A stretch of 64,000 nucleotides of DNA from Dinochytrium kinnereticum (GCA_027604005.1 JADGJT010000060.1:1-64000); one strand, 5' to 3'. Positions 34,549 through 46,728 are shown, counted from the stretch's first letter. A program made the numbers and translations. Notes: generated by a model from the sequence alone, not told the origin.

Positions 34549-36849
34549 ATGTTTGTGTCGTCCCGAGTCAGTGAGTATCGAGCGAGCGACGCCGTCGTCC
34601 CATTTTCTGACGCGCAATGACTGACTGACTGACTGATTGACCGTGACCGCTTGATTGCAGACAAGGGCGGGCCGGGCGGCATCAAGCCAAAGTTCAAGCC
34701 TGGCGGCAGCAAACCATCTGCGGCCCCCGCCGCTCCCGCTACCGCCGTCCCTCCTCAAGCGACACCGTCAGATCCCCTTGCGACTGCATCGGCTGCCGCT
34801 CCATCGCCGGCAGCAGCTCTGCCGGTGGTGGCGGAAAAGGCCGTTGCTGTCGATGCACCAACTTTAACACCAGCTGCCAGTATCCTGGTTCCTCAGTCAA
34901 CCCCTACGAATGATGCGGCGGAGAATGATCGGACAGTAACCGAGACTCAATCCACCTCTGGAACTCTACGGACAGATCAGTCGCCGAGACGGACAGTCAC
35001 AACGCCCGACCCAAAGTCAGCAAAGAAGGTCTGTGATGCTTTGACGTTTCTGAATATTGCCATTGGACCTAACCAGGAGAACGTCACCAGGTCCATTTCT
35101 CCGATTCCGAGATCGGACCAGCCAATGCCACACCCTCCACCCCTGCCTTGGGGAGTCAAAGACCTTCGCCAATTCTCAAAAGTGTACAGCCCGTAGAAGA
35201 TCGAAGCAGAGCCACCCTCGGGCTCCCTCCACCCGCCGCCTCTATCAGACGCTCAGTCTCCCCTGATAGACCCCCATCACCTATCTCACAGTATCCGCGC
35301 ATATGGAGTGACGATGAAGACGACTTTCTGGAACCCAGCGGCAGGTCCGAAAAGCTTCTTAGACCGCCTAGGGTAAGGCAAAACGGTTTTTGCCTCTCGT
35401 CTCATCATTTCAGGTCTTTTCCTCTACCGGGAGAGAGCCCATCGTCCGCTCGGCGTCACCGGAGAGTGATGGTGAGCAAGGCTCGCAGAGTGGAGCTTTG
35501 CAGCGAAAGCGGCAGTCATCAGAGGAACTCTCTTCTGGCAATAGAAAACGCTCACACACGGATAAGAGCGATGTGTCATCGGAAGGTGACATTCAAGCGA
35601 TCACCAGCGCTGAGGATCTAAAGAGAGTGCCACTGCGAGCGTTGATGGCGCTTCGGTCGAAAGTTTTGAAGGAGAGTCCGACTGTTTTGAAGCGAAGAGA
35701 GGAGCTCAAACAAAAGAAACGGGACAGGGGATCATCTAAGGAGCCCACGCCGTCGTTAGAAGAGCCAGGTGCTCTTATTCCGAAAAGTGGTTCTCAGGCT
35801 ACTTTGCCGTCCCCAGCTCCCGTCCCTGTTGCCAGGTATGTTTCAACTATTGAGGGTTTTTTTTGTTTGATTTTATTTTATTTTATAAAAACAAACTGAT
35901 TGCGTGTATTTGCAGGAGTCAAGGACCAAAGATTCACATCGTCAATGGAGAAATTCAAATTGACTCGACCTCTCTTCTGGTTTCGGCAGCCGATGTAGCC
36001 GAGCAAGAAGAAATGGAAGTTGTTGATGAATCTGCAGCGAACCAATATGTTACTGCTAGCTCTTTTAGGAAGACCACGTCAAAAAAACGATGGTCGATAG
36101 AGGAAACGGATTACTTTCACCAGGTTCGATTAGACCCTATACCTTTTTTGTTTCTAGTCTGATATTTGAATCACACAGTGCTTGCAATGGTTCGGGACGG
36201 ATTTCGGGATGATCTCACAGCTCTTTCCCCTCATCACAAGAAGGCATGTCAAGCTGAAGTTTACTCATGAGGAGAAGACAAATTCTCAGCGAGTTACCCG
36301 CTCGCTGTTAAACCGTGTAAAGCCACGTGAGTTCCAAAGTTTTTTTTTCCGTTTTTGTTGTTCCTTTCAGTTAACGGTGACCTAACGCGTTAATAAATAG
36401 CCGAAGAGATTATGGAAAAGTTTCGTGAGAACCAGACGCGTCGGCTTGAGGAGAGCAGAAGAGCAATTACCGAGAAGGAGCTGGAGCAAGCCATGGAGCA
36501 AACAGAAGAAAGTTCTGCAAGTGCAGAGGCTGGACGGACGAACCAGGAGGGTCTTTCGGAACGCTCCATTCCCCAAGCAATGGAGGATGTGCAGACCGCC
36601 GCCTCGGCAGAGACAAACGCGCAGGAAGCACCAGCACCGACACCTGAGGTTACTTCAACAGCCAAATCGATACCCGTGACCATACAGCGTGTTCCAGTTG
36701 CCATAAGGGCATCTACCGCCAAGCCTCGCATGAACTTTAAGCCGACGATGAAGAAGAAGCCTGGGGGAGCTTCCGCTTCTTCAACTCCAGTGGACACGCC
36801 GCCTGCAGACGCGGTTGATGCGTCCCAAGCAGACGCACCGACGACATGA
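34549..36849 (+). CDS. BDP1: TFIIIB subunit Bdp1 (B'')
   Basis: The first exon is tiny (MFVSSRV, then GTGAGT) and is spliced to NKGGPGGIKPKFKPGG, a typical Bdp1 start. A Pro/Ala/Ser-rich region follows, then LRALMALRSKVLKESPTVLK. The SANT domain is split over two exons: RWSIEETDYFHQ, then CLQWFGTDFGMISQLFPLIT and RRHVKLKFTHEEKTNSQRV. After it come EEIMEKFRENQTRRLEESR and a low-complexity tail. The extended SANT with FGTDF.MIS.LFP.R.R...K.KF..EEK.N is specific to Bdp1, which completes TFIIIB at RNA polymerase III promoters. The ATG choice depends on the first intron (34571-34659). Confidence 0.92.
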
Positions 36850-37168
36850 GCGACTCAATGCATGAAAGGCCTCACCTCGTCACCATCGCCATCGTCGTGG
36901 CTGCAGCCACTGCTGCTGCACGCTGTGTTTTTGTAATATAAAGAAATGAGCTTCTGTGCGTTCGGACACGTTTTTGCTCACCTCGGCCAGTCCAGATGTT
37001 CCGGACGCTTGTCCAGACGGTGCTGCGTATAAAAGGTGACGAGGCGATTTCGCTGCCCTCATTCGACCTCGACCTCCACCGCACCATCCCTCCCGCTTCA
37101 CACAATCCCCCCCCCCCCCCTCCATTACTGCCTCTGCTGACCCTGCTGACCCTGCTCGTGCGCTCAGG
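36850..37168 (+). promoter_or_regulatory. Promoter region of the ribonucleotide reductase large-subunit gene
   Basis: A 319-bp gap upstream of the RNR1 start. It contains TATAAAA at 37028-37034, about 135 bp before the ATG, and a 14-C homopolymer at 37107-37120. No yeast-type MCB box (ACGCGT) was seen. It also holds the BDP1 3' untranslated region. Confidence 0.5.
37107..37120. repeat. Poly-C tract (14 C) in the RNR1 5' region
   Basis: An uninterrupted run of 14 cytosines between the TATA element and the ATG of the ribonucleotide reductase gene. It probably lies in the transcribed leader. Length may be polymorphic or affected by sequencing error. Confidence 0.85.
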
Positions 37169-39995
37169 ATGTACGTCGTAAAGAGAGGTGCGTGTGTTGA
37201 GTGGTTGCTGATGCGATTCGTTTGCCCTCCTCGCACCTGTCGCGCATGGATGAACCTCGCTGATGTCTTTTCTCTGTTTGGTTTTGTCTCTTAGATGGCC
37301 GACAGGAGCGTGTGGCCTTTGACAAAATCACTGCGCGCATCACGAAGCTCTGCTACAACCTCGACATCAACTTTGTTGACCCGGTTCAGATCACACAGAA
37401 GGTAGGCATCTCCTCCACAATGACCGTGACGAACGAAACGAATGTCTTGCCAGGTTATTAGCGGCGTGTACCAGGGCGTATCTACCGTCGATCTGGATAA
37501 CCTTGCGGCAGAGACTGCCGCCTACCTCACGGTAAGGCTTTGATTCTTCACTTTTGAGCAAGGGCACTCACATTCCTTCTGAAAGACCACGCACCCTGAC
37601 TATGCTACCCTTGCCGCTCGCATTGCCATCTCGAACCTTCACAAGGAGACCAAGAAGCAGTTCTCTGCCGTTGTTGAGGATCTTTACAATTACACCAACC
37701 CCAAGACCAACGAGCGTCAACCCATGCTCTCAAAGTCCACCTATGAGACGATCATGGCGAACGCTGAGGTCCTGAACGCCGCCATTATTTACGACCGTGA
37801 CTTCAACTATAACTTTTTTGGTTTCAAGACGCTCGAACGTTCCTACCTCCTCCGCATCAATGGTCGCATTGTCGAGCGGCCTCAGCATATGCTCATGAGA
37901 GTGTCTGTCGGCATTCACGGAGACGATATTCAGTCTGCCATTGAGACCTACAACCTCCTCTCCGAAAAGTTTTTTACGCATGCATCACCCACCCTATTTA
38001 ATGCTGGGACCCCAAGGCCTCAGCTTTCGTCATGCTTCCTTTTAACGATGAAGGACGACTCGATTGAGGGCATCTACGAGACCCTGAAATCCTGTGCCAT
38101 GATTTCCAAGACTGCTGGTGGTATCGGCCTGAACATTCACTGCATCCGTGGCCAGGGCTCCTTTATTGCTGGCACGAACGGCCACTCGAACGGCATCATT
38201 CCCATGTTGCGCGTGTTTAACAACACTGCGCGCTACGTGGATCAAGGTGGTAATAAGAGGCCAGGGGCTTTCGCCATCTACCTTGAGCCGTGGCATTCGG
38301 ATGTGTTTGAGGTGAGATTTCATAACAACTCTTTCGCGATTTACCTTACTCGTCTTAGTTCCTTGACCTTCGCAAGAACACTGGAAAAGAGGAGAACAGA
38401 GCCCGCGATCTGTTTTACGCTCTGTGGATTCCTGACCTTTTCATGCAACGTGTAGAGCAGAATGAGGACTGGTCGCTTTTCTGCCCTGCTGAAGCCCCCG
38501 GCCTTCATGAGGTGTGGGGAGAAAAATTCAACGTATGTTGTCATATCTGTTTCCATTTGCCTTAATTGTTTCCATTTACTAACTTTTCTGGCCCTTGTTT
38601 AGGACCTCTATATCTCTTACGAAAGGCGCGGCCTTGCACGTAAAGTGGTCAAGGCTCAGAAGCTTTGGTATGCCATCCTAGAGGCGCAGACAGAGACTGG
38701 CACGCCTTACATGCTTTACAAGGATGCCTGTAACCGCAAGTCGAACCAGCAAAATTTGGGAACGATCAAGTGCAGCAACCTTTGCACGGAAATCGTTGAG
38801 TACTCTGCCCCTGATGAGGTTGCCGTTTGCAACTTGGCCTCTATCTCGTTACCTCAATTCGTTGTTAACAAGGATCTTTACGACTTCAAGAGGCTTCGTG
38901 AGGTGAGCCCTACCCTGTCCTCTACACTTTCGATGATTTCCTTTTTGTGGACAATACTAATACCAGATTCGTTAAAAGGTAACCAAAGTTGTTACAAAGA
39001 ACTTGAACAAGATCATCGACGTCAACTACTACCCTGTTGTGGAGGCAAGTAACTCGAACATGAGGCATCGACCTGTTGGTGTCGGAGTCCAAGGTCTGGC
39101 GGACGCCTTTATCAAGATGAGGATGCCGTTTGACTCGGAGGAGGCAAAGGCCCTTAACAAAAAGATTTTTGAGAATATTTATTATGCTGCACTGGAGGCT
39201 TCGTGCGAGATTGCTGAAAAGGATGGTCCTTATTCGACCTACGAAGGCTCGCCGATCTCGAAGGGCATCTTACAACCCGATATGTGGGGTGTCGACCTCT
39301 CGTCCTCAGATCTTGACTGGGACAGCCTGAGGGCACGTATCTTGAAGTACGGCGTTCGCAACTCGCTTTTGCTCGCCCCCATGCCTACGGCCTCGACGTC
39401 TCAAATTTTGGGGAACAATGAGTGCTTTGAGCCTTACACGAGCAACATTTACACCCGGAGGGTTCTCGCTGGAGAGTTCCAGATTGTGAACCCCCACCTG
39501 CTGAAAGACCTCACTGAGCTCAACCTTTGGAACGACAGCATGAAGAACCGTATCATTGCAGAGAACGGATCCGTTCAGAGGATTCCCTCGATACCGAGCG
39601 ATATTAAGGCCATTTACAAGACAGTCTGGGAGATTTCGCAAAAGGTCATCATCGACATGGCGGCTGACCGGGGGGCATTCATTGGTGAGTCCTGCTCTTT
39701 TTCACCGTTACTTTTCTGCTGACCTCTTCACTTTAAAGATCAATCGCAATCGTTGAACATTCACCTTGCCGACCCTACGTACGGCAAGCTCACTTCCATG
39801 CATTTTTACGGCTGGAAGAAGGGACTCAAGACTGGAATGTACTATCTGCGTACCCGGCCGGCGGCCGATGCCATCAAATTCACTGTCGACACTCAAAAGC
39901 TGAAGCAGGACGATGCTGATGCACGCGCGCAGAATGAGGCCGCCCTTGCGTGTTCGATCGAGAACCGCGAGGCCTGCGAGATGTGTTCTGGTTGA
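37169..39995 (+). CDS. RNR1: Ribonucleoside-diphosphate reductase large subunit (class Ia, R1)
   Basis: The N-terminal ATP-cone ([22 protein letters not shown]) precedes the catalytic barrel: [20 protein letters not shown] with the redox cysteine [30 protein letters not shown]-like [83 protein letters not shown] and [13 protein letters not shown] with the paired radical-transfer tyrosines. The protein ends REACEMCSG, a C-x2-C swinging-arm motif. It makes deoxynucleotides for DNA synthesis with an R2 partner not in this window. Eight or so short introns. All key residues that can be recognised are present. Confidence 0.96.
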
Positions 39996-40791
39996 AGCAT
40001 CGCCAGCCTCGCCCTTTGACCTGCTCATCTTCGCCCCTCGAAATAAAACAAGACAAAATAAAGTAAATAATCAGAAGAAGTGGCGAGCGTGATGTTGAAG
40101 TGGATTTCTGTCTGTGAGGATGCATTTGATATTCTTGGATGGGTTTTCTGACAGTATTGCTGCTGTCTTTTTTCATCCGTCCGCGTCTTTTTAGTCTTTT
40201 TGGTATCGTGATTTGCTTTCCTCTGCTGCGTTTGCTTCTTCTTCTTTTTTTTTTACATCTTTCTTTTCTTTTCTTTTCTTTTGGTTGAAAAGGGAAGCGT
40301 TGGATTGCTTGTCTGAACAGCGTTCGGTCGGCGAGGAGCATTCGCGAGGGCGGGTCAAACCCCCTTGCCTTAATCCACCGAACGGGCGAGTCCTTTAATG
40401 TTCTTTGATCTATCGTTGATTTCGCTTATTCCATCGATACGCAGTGTTAGCGCGCTGTCGACGTCGACCAACTTCCCTTCGTCTCGTTGGATGGTTTTGA
40501 CGCGACGGGCCATACATGCCAGGACGTGGTCAGAAGAAAAAAAATGCAGAATTTGAACACCTTTTTGTGAGGTTTGATGATCCTGAGCAGGGCCAGATTC
40601 AAGGCCTTGCTGCCTGCCTCGACGGTCCCAGCGTCGCTGCGATGCGAGAGCTCTTGGAGGAGGCCGGCAACCGCCAGCCATGACAGGGTAGGTGCGGGGC
40701 CTCTCGCATTCACCACGGTGCTTCCCTTGAGCTGACGGCTCTCCTGGTTGGTTGGGTTCGGCAGGATCTGGTCTTTCGGGTCCTCCGTGCG
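39996..40791. other. Intergenic region with a possible small minus-strand gene
   Basis: No gene is firmly supported. On the minus strand a frame through about 40,380-40,530 reads VDVDSALTLRIDGISEINDR, then SKNIKGLARSVD and stop. An upstream frame at about 40,560-40,720 reads LSWLAVAGLLQELSHRSD and KALNLALLRIIKPHKK before a GTG donor-like site. The two could be exons of one small helical protein, but a matching acceptor was not convincing. A T-rich tract lies near 40,235-40,280. Confidence 0.25.
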
Positions 40792-42427
40792 ATGCCGTCC
40801 CCACGCGAGGCCAAGCATTTCCTCAGTCGGTTCTGGAAGGGGAATGACCCCAACGCAGTTCCGAGCGATGATGCCTCGGTTCAGCAACGGCATATTGGGT
40901 TGATCAAGCTGCAGGGGTTCATGTCCTTCAAGCAACTTCGGTCTTTTGCCTTCACCCTGGTGCAGCTTCAGACGCTGGGTCTCTCCCCTGTCATTGTGTT
41001 GGATTTTGAGCTCAGCGACCGTTCATCGATATCACAGATTCAGGAGGACGACAAGTGGGCCTGGCACACTGGGAAGCACGGACCGCAACCCAAGCTTCAC
41101 CGTAAGAGACCCAGATTCGTATCGAACGAAAGCAAGAGGGATCAGTTTTACAAGTCTGCTGCTTTGAAGGAATGCTTTCGAGTTGCCGAGGTGATTGACG
41201 GCGTGGGGGGTGGCGCGATGACCGTCCCCACAGGCGCCTTTGCGTGCGGGCCTGACTTGGAGGAAGTGGTTTGTGGAAGCGACACGCCGATCTTAAAGGC
41301 TTTTGCGTTGAGGCAGATTCCGGTCTTGGCCCCCATTGGATCGACTGCCCTGTCCTCCAAAAACGTCTCACTTCCTCCTCAGAGCTGTATGATTGCCTTG
41401 GCAAGGTCTCTTGGTAAAGCCTCCTCCATCAAGCTCTTCTCCATCAACAGCTTTGGAGGGCTCTCGGTTGAGTCTGGACATCTCAATTTTGTGAACCTTG
41501 CGGACGACTTTGACGACCTTGCACTTCAGCTCAGCAAGTCTGCAGGGGTGAATCGCGAGGTCATGTCGTTGTCTGGGCTCAAGGGGATCAACAAGTTCTC
41601 GGCACTCTCCTGGCAATCTGTTCTTAGTTTTTACGAGCTGAGCACCGCGCAGGCCATTTTGAGGGAGCTTCCGTCCTCCTCTTCCGCCATCATCGCGTCC
41701 GCTCAGGGGTCTTCCACCCTCATTCGCAATCTCATCACTGACAAGCCGGTTCAGGATTCGGAGACTTTCACGCCCTCCTTTGGTGAGTCGCTCTCCTTGG
41801 AACCTGGCCTTGTTCGTGGGGATGCAAAGGCGGAGGCCGATCTTCGATACGCTCCCCTCACAGTGCTGAGGCAAGGCTTGCACGTTGAGAGCTTCTCCTC
41901 TCTGGAGGGTGTAGACCTCGTCAAGCTCAAGTCGCTGCTTGAGTCGAGTTTTGGCAAGGTGCTGTCAGTGCCTTACTATTGGGATCAGGTGAAGGATAAG
42001 ATTGGGTCCATCATTGTAGCTGGAGATTATCAAGGAGCCGCCATCGTCACCAAGGAAGGCGAAGGTGTTGCATACCTTGACAAGTTTGCAGTCGCTCCGA
42101 CGAGCCAAGGACTGGGCGTGGCAGATATTCTCTGGACGCATCTTCAGAGAGGATTCAAAGATTTGTTTTGGAGGAGCCGGTCCAACAACCCCGTAAATAA
42201 GTGGTAAGTGTAAATGCGCTCTATGTCGACGGCTCTCCCATTTCTATGTCTAATAAACGTGTGTTTTTTTTTATTATTAAAAAAAAAGGTATTTTGACAG
42301 ATCTTCCGGGAATATGAAGTTAGCGGGGGGGCGATGGATGCTGTTTTGGTATGGTCGAAGGGGGATATCGCGCTTGAAGGCGTACAGAGACGTTGCGTCC
42401 AATATACCACCCACTTTTCGATCTTGA
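40792..42427 (+). CDS. ARG2: N-acetylglutamate synthase (fungal ARG2 type), mitochondrial arginine biosynthesis
   Basis: The N-terminal amino-acid-kinase-like half contains KHFLSRFWKGNDPNAVP, FMSFKQLRSFAFTLVQLQTL and GLSPVIVLDFE. The C-terminal GNAT-type half has IIVAGDYQGAAIVTKEGEG, YLDKFAVAPTSQGLGVADIL and DLFWRSRSNNPVNKW. A second exon, joined through TG/GTAAGT...AAAAAG, gives YFDRSSGNMKL and LFWYGRR. NPVNKWYF.RSSG is diagnostic for NAGS, which acetylates glutamate as the first step of ornithine and arginine synthesis. About 510 residues. The frame upstream of 40792 is blocked by a TGA, unless a further 5' exon supplies the mitochondrial presequence, which is otherwise not evident. Confidence 0.9.
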
Positions 42428-42514
42428 GCCATCCACAATCATCTTTCCCATGTAAGAGGGTAAAGCAGGGGCTGCCTGCGCCCCACACTCTCTCTTTTTC
42501 ACTGTGACTCCCTT

Positions 42515-44119
42515 TTATGAAGCCATATGCTCAAAGGCGGCTTCCAAGAGTCCCTCTAACCGCTCGAGGTTAACGCTCACCGACACCTCATCACGCCATG
42601 AGACCTCGTTGATGGATTTTGTGGGATCATCCGACCTCATCTCTTCCTTGGATCTGATCTGGTAGTAGAGTTTTTTCACGTGCGGCCAATGGTTCCAGAA
42701 AGGGGCCTCCATGGACACCGACTCTCCGCCTCTTGTCCCGATCAATTGACTATCTTCCTTCTCCAGGTAATCCAGGATGATGGCTTGAGCTCCGTCTGGG
42801 AGGAAGGGAAGGATCATTGAGATTCCTCCTGCTGGGGTGATAAGGACGGTTGTGGTCGTCATAAGCCGCAGCTGCTCTTTCACGGTCATGTCCTTAAATT
42901 CAACCACCTCGACCTTGACTTTTGGGTACTTTGACTTTATGAACGCGGTGACTTCGTCAATGTTGTAGATGGACCGGTGGGTCTTGTAGTTTGATTCATG
43001 GTGGTAGTTGGACGATGTTTTGTGGGTAATGACGATCTTGTGAGCTTTGGGAATGTGGTAAGGACTCAAGCCCATTGACTGCAAGATCCTTCCTCTCAGA
43101 GAAAAGAAGAGTGGCTCCTGTCCGTAATTATGCCACGCCATCCTCTGCAAAAACCGCCTCACGTTGCCTCCAACCAGCAATTGGTCAAAGCAAACGTGGC
43201 TCTCGCCGTTTTTTGCAAGCTCCTGAGCGTAGTCATAGAGGGTGACGGGTGGCCTCGAGCTGATGGCGGGGAAGAAGGCATTGCGAAACTTGACGGCCAA
43301 CTTGCGATCTGGCAACGTGTCTGGCCAGTGCATGGCGGTGACGTTCTCGGATAACACGTTCATGCGGATCATGCCGTACCAGATTCCAGCAAGCTCCTCC
43401 CAAAGAAGGTGTCCCAGATTATCGTCCTGGGCCCAGGTGCTCCATAAAACGTGAAGGGGTGCGAGGGTGACGGTTGAGTTTGGCTTTGCTGCTGGACTCT
43501 TGCCGCGAATGATCTTTGGGGCAAAGGTGTCGTGCTCGGACGCGACAGCCGCCCAGAAAAGCTGCTTGACGGCGACGAAGCCGTGATCTTCATGATGAAA
43601 GTTGGTCATCTCTCCAAGTCTCGACTCAAAGAGGACGGGCCGAGCTGGTCTGTCTTCCCGCTGATAAAAATGAAAGGCCTTTGAATCGGTGTCAAAGCAG
43701 ACGTTCTCAAACACGCACACTCTCTCTACGTATCCGTCAATGTCATTGTCATTTCCCGAACATCGGAACTTTGAGTACTGCCTCGACTCAGGCTCCTTTC
43801 GCTTGTCGGCCTCATGTGGGTGCGAGAGCCTGACGGTCCTGTCAACCAGGGGGCTGTCTAGCTTCATGAACATGAAATCCGTCCGTTTATTTTCCTTGGC
43901 TGGCGAGGACAAGGCCGTTTCCTGGCAAGCTTTGGTGACCGTCATGGTCACAGTCTTTTCCACTGCCTTTGAATTCACGTCAACCTTTGGGTGTCGAGGC
44001 GGCGATGGTTCTGTGTCGTCCGACCCACCCCATGAGAAGAAGACGGCAAGGAAGAAAAGGATGGCGAAAGCCATCAGGACCATGACTGGCGTGCTGGCAC
44101 CCCGACGGAGAGGGGGCAT
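42515..44119 (-). CDS. Type II membrane glycosyltransferase, GT61 (DUF563)-like
   Basis: A single exon of 534 codons. A short cytoplasmic start MPPLRRGASTPV is followed by a signal anchor (MVLMAFAILFFLAVFFSW) and a stem, then a catalytic region with HVLWSTWAQDDNLGHLLWEE (the NLGH..WEE site resembles the NFGH/D signature of GT61), SHVCFDQLLVGG, a basic HKIVITHKTSSN, and VLITPAGGISMILPFLPDGA near the end. GT61 enzymes add xylose, arabinose or GlcNAc to glycans in the Golgi; the sugar here cannot be inferred. The lack of introns contrasts with its neighbours and may reflect retrocopy or transfer. Several N-glycosylation sequons are visible. Confidence 0.75.
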   Translation of the reverse strand: MPPLRRGASTPVMVLMAFAILFFLAVFFSWGGSDDTEPSPPRHPKVDVNSKAVEKTVTMTVTKACQETALSSPAKENKRTDFMFMKLDSPLVDRTVRLSHPHEADKRKEPESRQYSKFRCSGNDNDIDGYVERVCVFENVCFDTDSKAFHFYQREDRPARPVLFESRLGEMTNFHHEDHGFVAVKQLFWAAVASEHDTFAPKIIRGKSPAAKPNSTVTLAPLHVLWSTWAQDDNLGHLLWEELAGIWYGMIRMNVLSENVTAMHWPDTLPDRKLAVKFRNAFFPAISSRPPVTLYDYAQELAKNGESHVCFDQLLVGGNVRRFLQRMAWHNYGQEPLFFSLRGRILQSMGLSPYHIPKAHKIVITHKTSSNYHHESNYKTHRSIYNIDEVTAFIKSKYPKVKVEVVEFKDMTVKEQLRLMTTTTVLITPAGGISMILPFLPDGAQAIILDYLEKEDSQLIGTRGGESVSMEAPFWNHWPHVKKLYYQIRSKEEMRSDDPTKSINEVSWRDEVSVSVNLERLEGLLEAAFEHMAS

Positions 44120-44210
44120 TGCAAGCAGGGATTTTTTGGGAGAGATTTTTTTTGAGGGTCAATCCAGACGAGCAACAACCAGAGCAGCGAACAAAAATAA
44201 TGGATGCAGT

Positions 44211-45742
44211 TTATTGGAAAGCGATGCCGGATCTTGTCACCTCGACCTTGGCGCCGGATCCCGCAAATCCAGTTCCTGTTGTCAGTAAGAGAAAACAAAA
44301 AAAAAAGAAAGGAAAGATTAGAAATGCATCCAAAGTAACAGCGTCAACGAATGATGATGCTGATAATTCCGTAATTACCCTCAACAAAGAGCGGTATAGT
44401 CTCGCTATCCTTAAACTTTTCGTTGCAGACGTAGCATTTTCCGCTTGCCTTTACAAATTGCGTGTAGCAGCCCTTGCAGACGACATGCCCGCATCCCTTG
44501 GTCACTATTTGACGGATTTGGTTAAACATAAAGACTTTAATCTTCCTTCATTACCCATCAACTTTGAACCATTTGTCAAGTTCTTGACGCAAGAGGGGCA
44601 AGTCGTGCTCTTTTTCTTGTCTTCAGGATTTGTTGAAGTGGAGAACACCACTTTGTTAAGTTTCTTTAGGGACCTAAATTAAGAGTGCAAATAGTTAATT
44701 GCTACGAATAATAAGCTCCGGTACGTTATTTGGTGAGGTGGATCGGAGGCTATGCAAAGAAGGGTCTTCTGAGGTTCCTCTATCAACGTTGGGGTAGCTT
44801 GTGGTGTCAAAGATGGCTAAGGCATGTTAAGATTCGAAACCTAACAGGATTATGATTGTAACGTACCAACCAGAAACTGGGAAGCTTGGGCTTCTCTTTC
44901 TGTAAACAAATTTAATGAATGTACCCAGGCAAAGCAATGCTGGCTTACCGCCTTCTCCTCCAACGCTTTTAGCTTCTCATAAATCTCAGTCTTTTCATTG
45001 TTATCGTTAGCCTCCACATCAGGTATGTATATCGTCCCTTCCAAGGTTTTCAAGCCTTTGAAGACTGTGATTGTGTGTGTCAGAAGATGGATCGTTTTTA
45101 AAGGCAAGAGCTCACCCTTTCCGTCAATAATCTTTGTCAGCTTTTCCGCAGCATTGGTCGATGTCGGCATGAATCCAGTTTGAGTCTTTTCAAAATCCCG
45201 AAGTTCAGCGTCGCGAGCTGCCTCCTCCCTTCTCCGAAGCTCATCGTCAATGGCTTGCTTTTGGACCTCTGCAAGCTTTTGCTGCCTTGCTATTTCCTTC
45301 TTTTGAGACAAAAGGTTCTCGTAAAAGCATTCCTGAAAGCTTGATTAGAGAATTGAGGATTCTAAAGAAAACGGGGTGATCCAACCTTGCATGCCAGATG
45401 GCCCTTTGGACTGAATGGAGAGGCATTTTAGGTAAAGAATGGCAACGCAAACCCCTCACCAGCATAGCGGTTCAATGGCGGTTTCCAGACACAGGAAGCA
45501 TGCATTGAAGTTGCGCATCGAGTCCCTTCCCTGGAGAAACATACGTTAGTTAGCTGCTGCACCTGCAAAAGACCCTCCTCAGCTCACCAGCCGCTGCTTC
45601 TGCGTCCCATACGTGAGCTTCTGCCTCTCTGCAGAAGTAAAATAGGCGAGCGCGGTGTTGTTCTTTGAGTGCCTGTGGATGTGATGCGTTAGGCCCTCGG
45701 CAGTTGGATGGGGCATTCTTCAACCCGTCCTGACCTCGACAT
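44211..45742 (-). CDS. NOSIP: NOSIP-type RING/U-box E3 ubiquitin ligase
   Basis: A tiny first exon (ATG TCG AG) is spliced through GTCAGG...CACAG to give [20 protein letters not shown], the NOSIP N-terminus. Next come [30 protein letters not shown], a helical [18 protein letters not shown], and [13 protein letters not shown]. The C-terminal RING/U-box half has [20 protein letters not shown] and [10 protein letters not shown], and a last exon encodes GTGFAGSG, also typical of NOSIP. The family modulates ubiquitination and associates with spliceosomes in some eukaryotes. At least seven introns. The start codon lies 40 bp from that of the divergent epimerase gene. Confidence 0.9.
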
Positions 45743-45782
45743 TCTGCTTCAACTTGTTTTTTTTGGAAATTGTTTCAACGCC

Positions 45783-46728
45783 ATGGCCGCTCGACCCCAA
45801 CCCAAGATCGCCCCATCGATGCTGTCCTCGGACTTTGCGTCGCTTGCGTCCGAGGCCAAAAAGATGATCGATGCGGGTGCCGATTACCTCCACATGGATG
45901 TCATGGACGGGTGAGATTGCTTGCGGCTTCTGTCCCCCCTTGGCTTAAGATTGCAGGCACTTTGTCCCGAACCTCACGCTGGGCGCTCCGATTGTGCAGA
46001 GCCTCCGCAAGCACACCAAGGGCTTCTTAGGTTCACCCTCTTGTCTTTTTTGAGAAAAGGCCATGCCAACTCCTTTCCTTTTAAAATGTATGCAGATTGC
46101 CATTTGATGGTCTCGGAGCCCGAGAAGTGGGTCGATGATTTCGCCAAAGCGGTAGGGATCTCTTTTGGTCGCTGGCCATGCTAATTACCATCAAGGGAGC
46201 GGACATGTACACTTTCCACATTGAGGTTGCAAGTAAGGCGGTCTGTGCCTTGCCTTTTATACTCATGAATCTTCAGAGGACCCTTTGGACCTCATCGCCA
46301 AGATCCACGCTGCGGGGATGAAGGCCGGAATTGCCGTCAAGCCTGGAACGCCCATTGAGTCTGTTTTCAACGTCGCGGACAAGTCCGACATGGTCCTGGT
46401 CATGACCGTCGGTGAGCCTTGCTTGCCTTTTAGAGTTCCCTTTTCTCCCTCAACTTGCATCTGACACTTTTTGCTTAAAGAGCCTGGATTTGGAGGCCAA
46501 TCCTTCATGGAAAACTGCATGCCCAAGGTCGCAGCGCTGCGGGCGCGCTTCCCGGACCTTGACATTGAGGTTGACGGCGGTCTCGGCCCAGACACCATCG
46601 ACAAGGCGGCCACAGCCGGCGCCAACGTGATCGTTGCCGGCACGTCGATCTTCAAGTCGCCGTCGCCCAAGGACACGATTGCGCTCCTCCGCAGCAGCGT
46701 CGCTGCCAACTTCTCGGACAGGCAGTGA
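45783..46728 (+). CDS. RPE1: Ribulose-phosphate 3-epimerase
   Basis: The start [20 protein letters not shown] is followed by [18 protein letters not shown] (metal-binding His and Asp), [64 protein letters not shown] and [19 protein letters not shown], ending FSDRQ. This is the standard TIM-barrel epimerase of the pentose phosphate pathway, interconverting ribulose-5-phosphate and xylulose-5-phosphate. All catalytic Asp, His and Met-loop positions are visible. Four or five short introns split it. The protein is cytosolic. Confidence 0.96.

Noticed and set aside
40447..40935. Minus-strand open frame overlapping the start of N-acetylglutamate synthase
   Set aside because: The part over the NAGS gene is its antisense shadow. 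The remaining part lacks a convincing start and splice partner, so it is only mentioned as a possible small gene.
44119..44682. Plus-strand frame of 187 codons
   Set aside because: It lies antisense to the NOSIP RING exons, whose cysteine pattern and GTGFAGSG end are clearly real.
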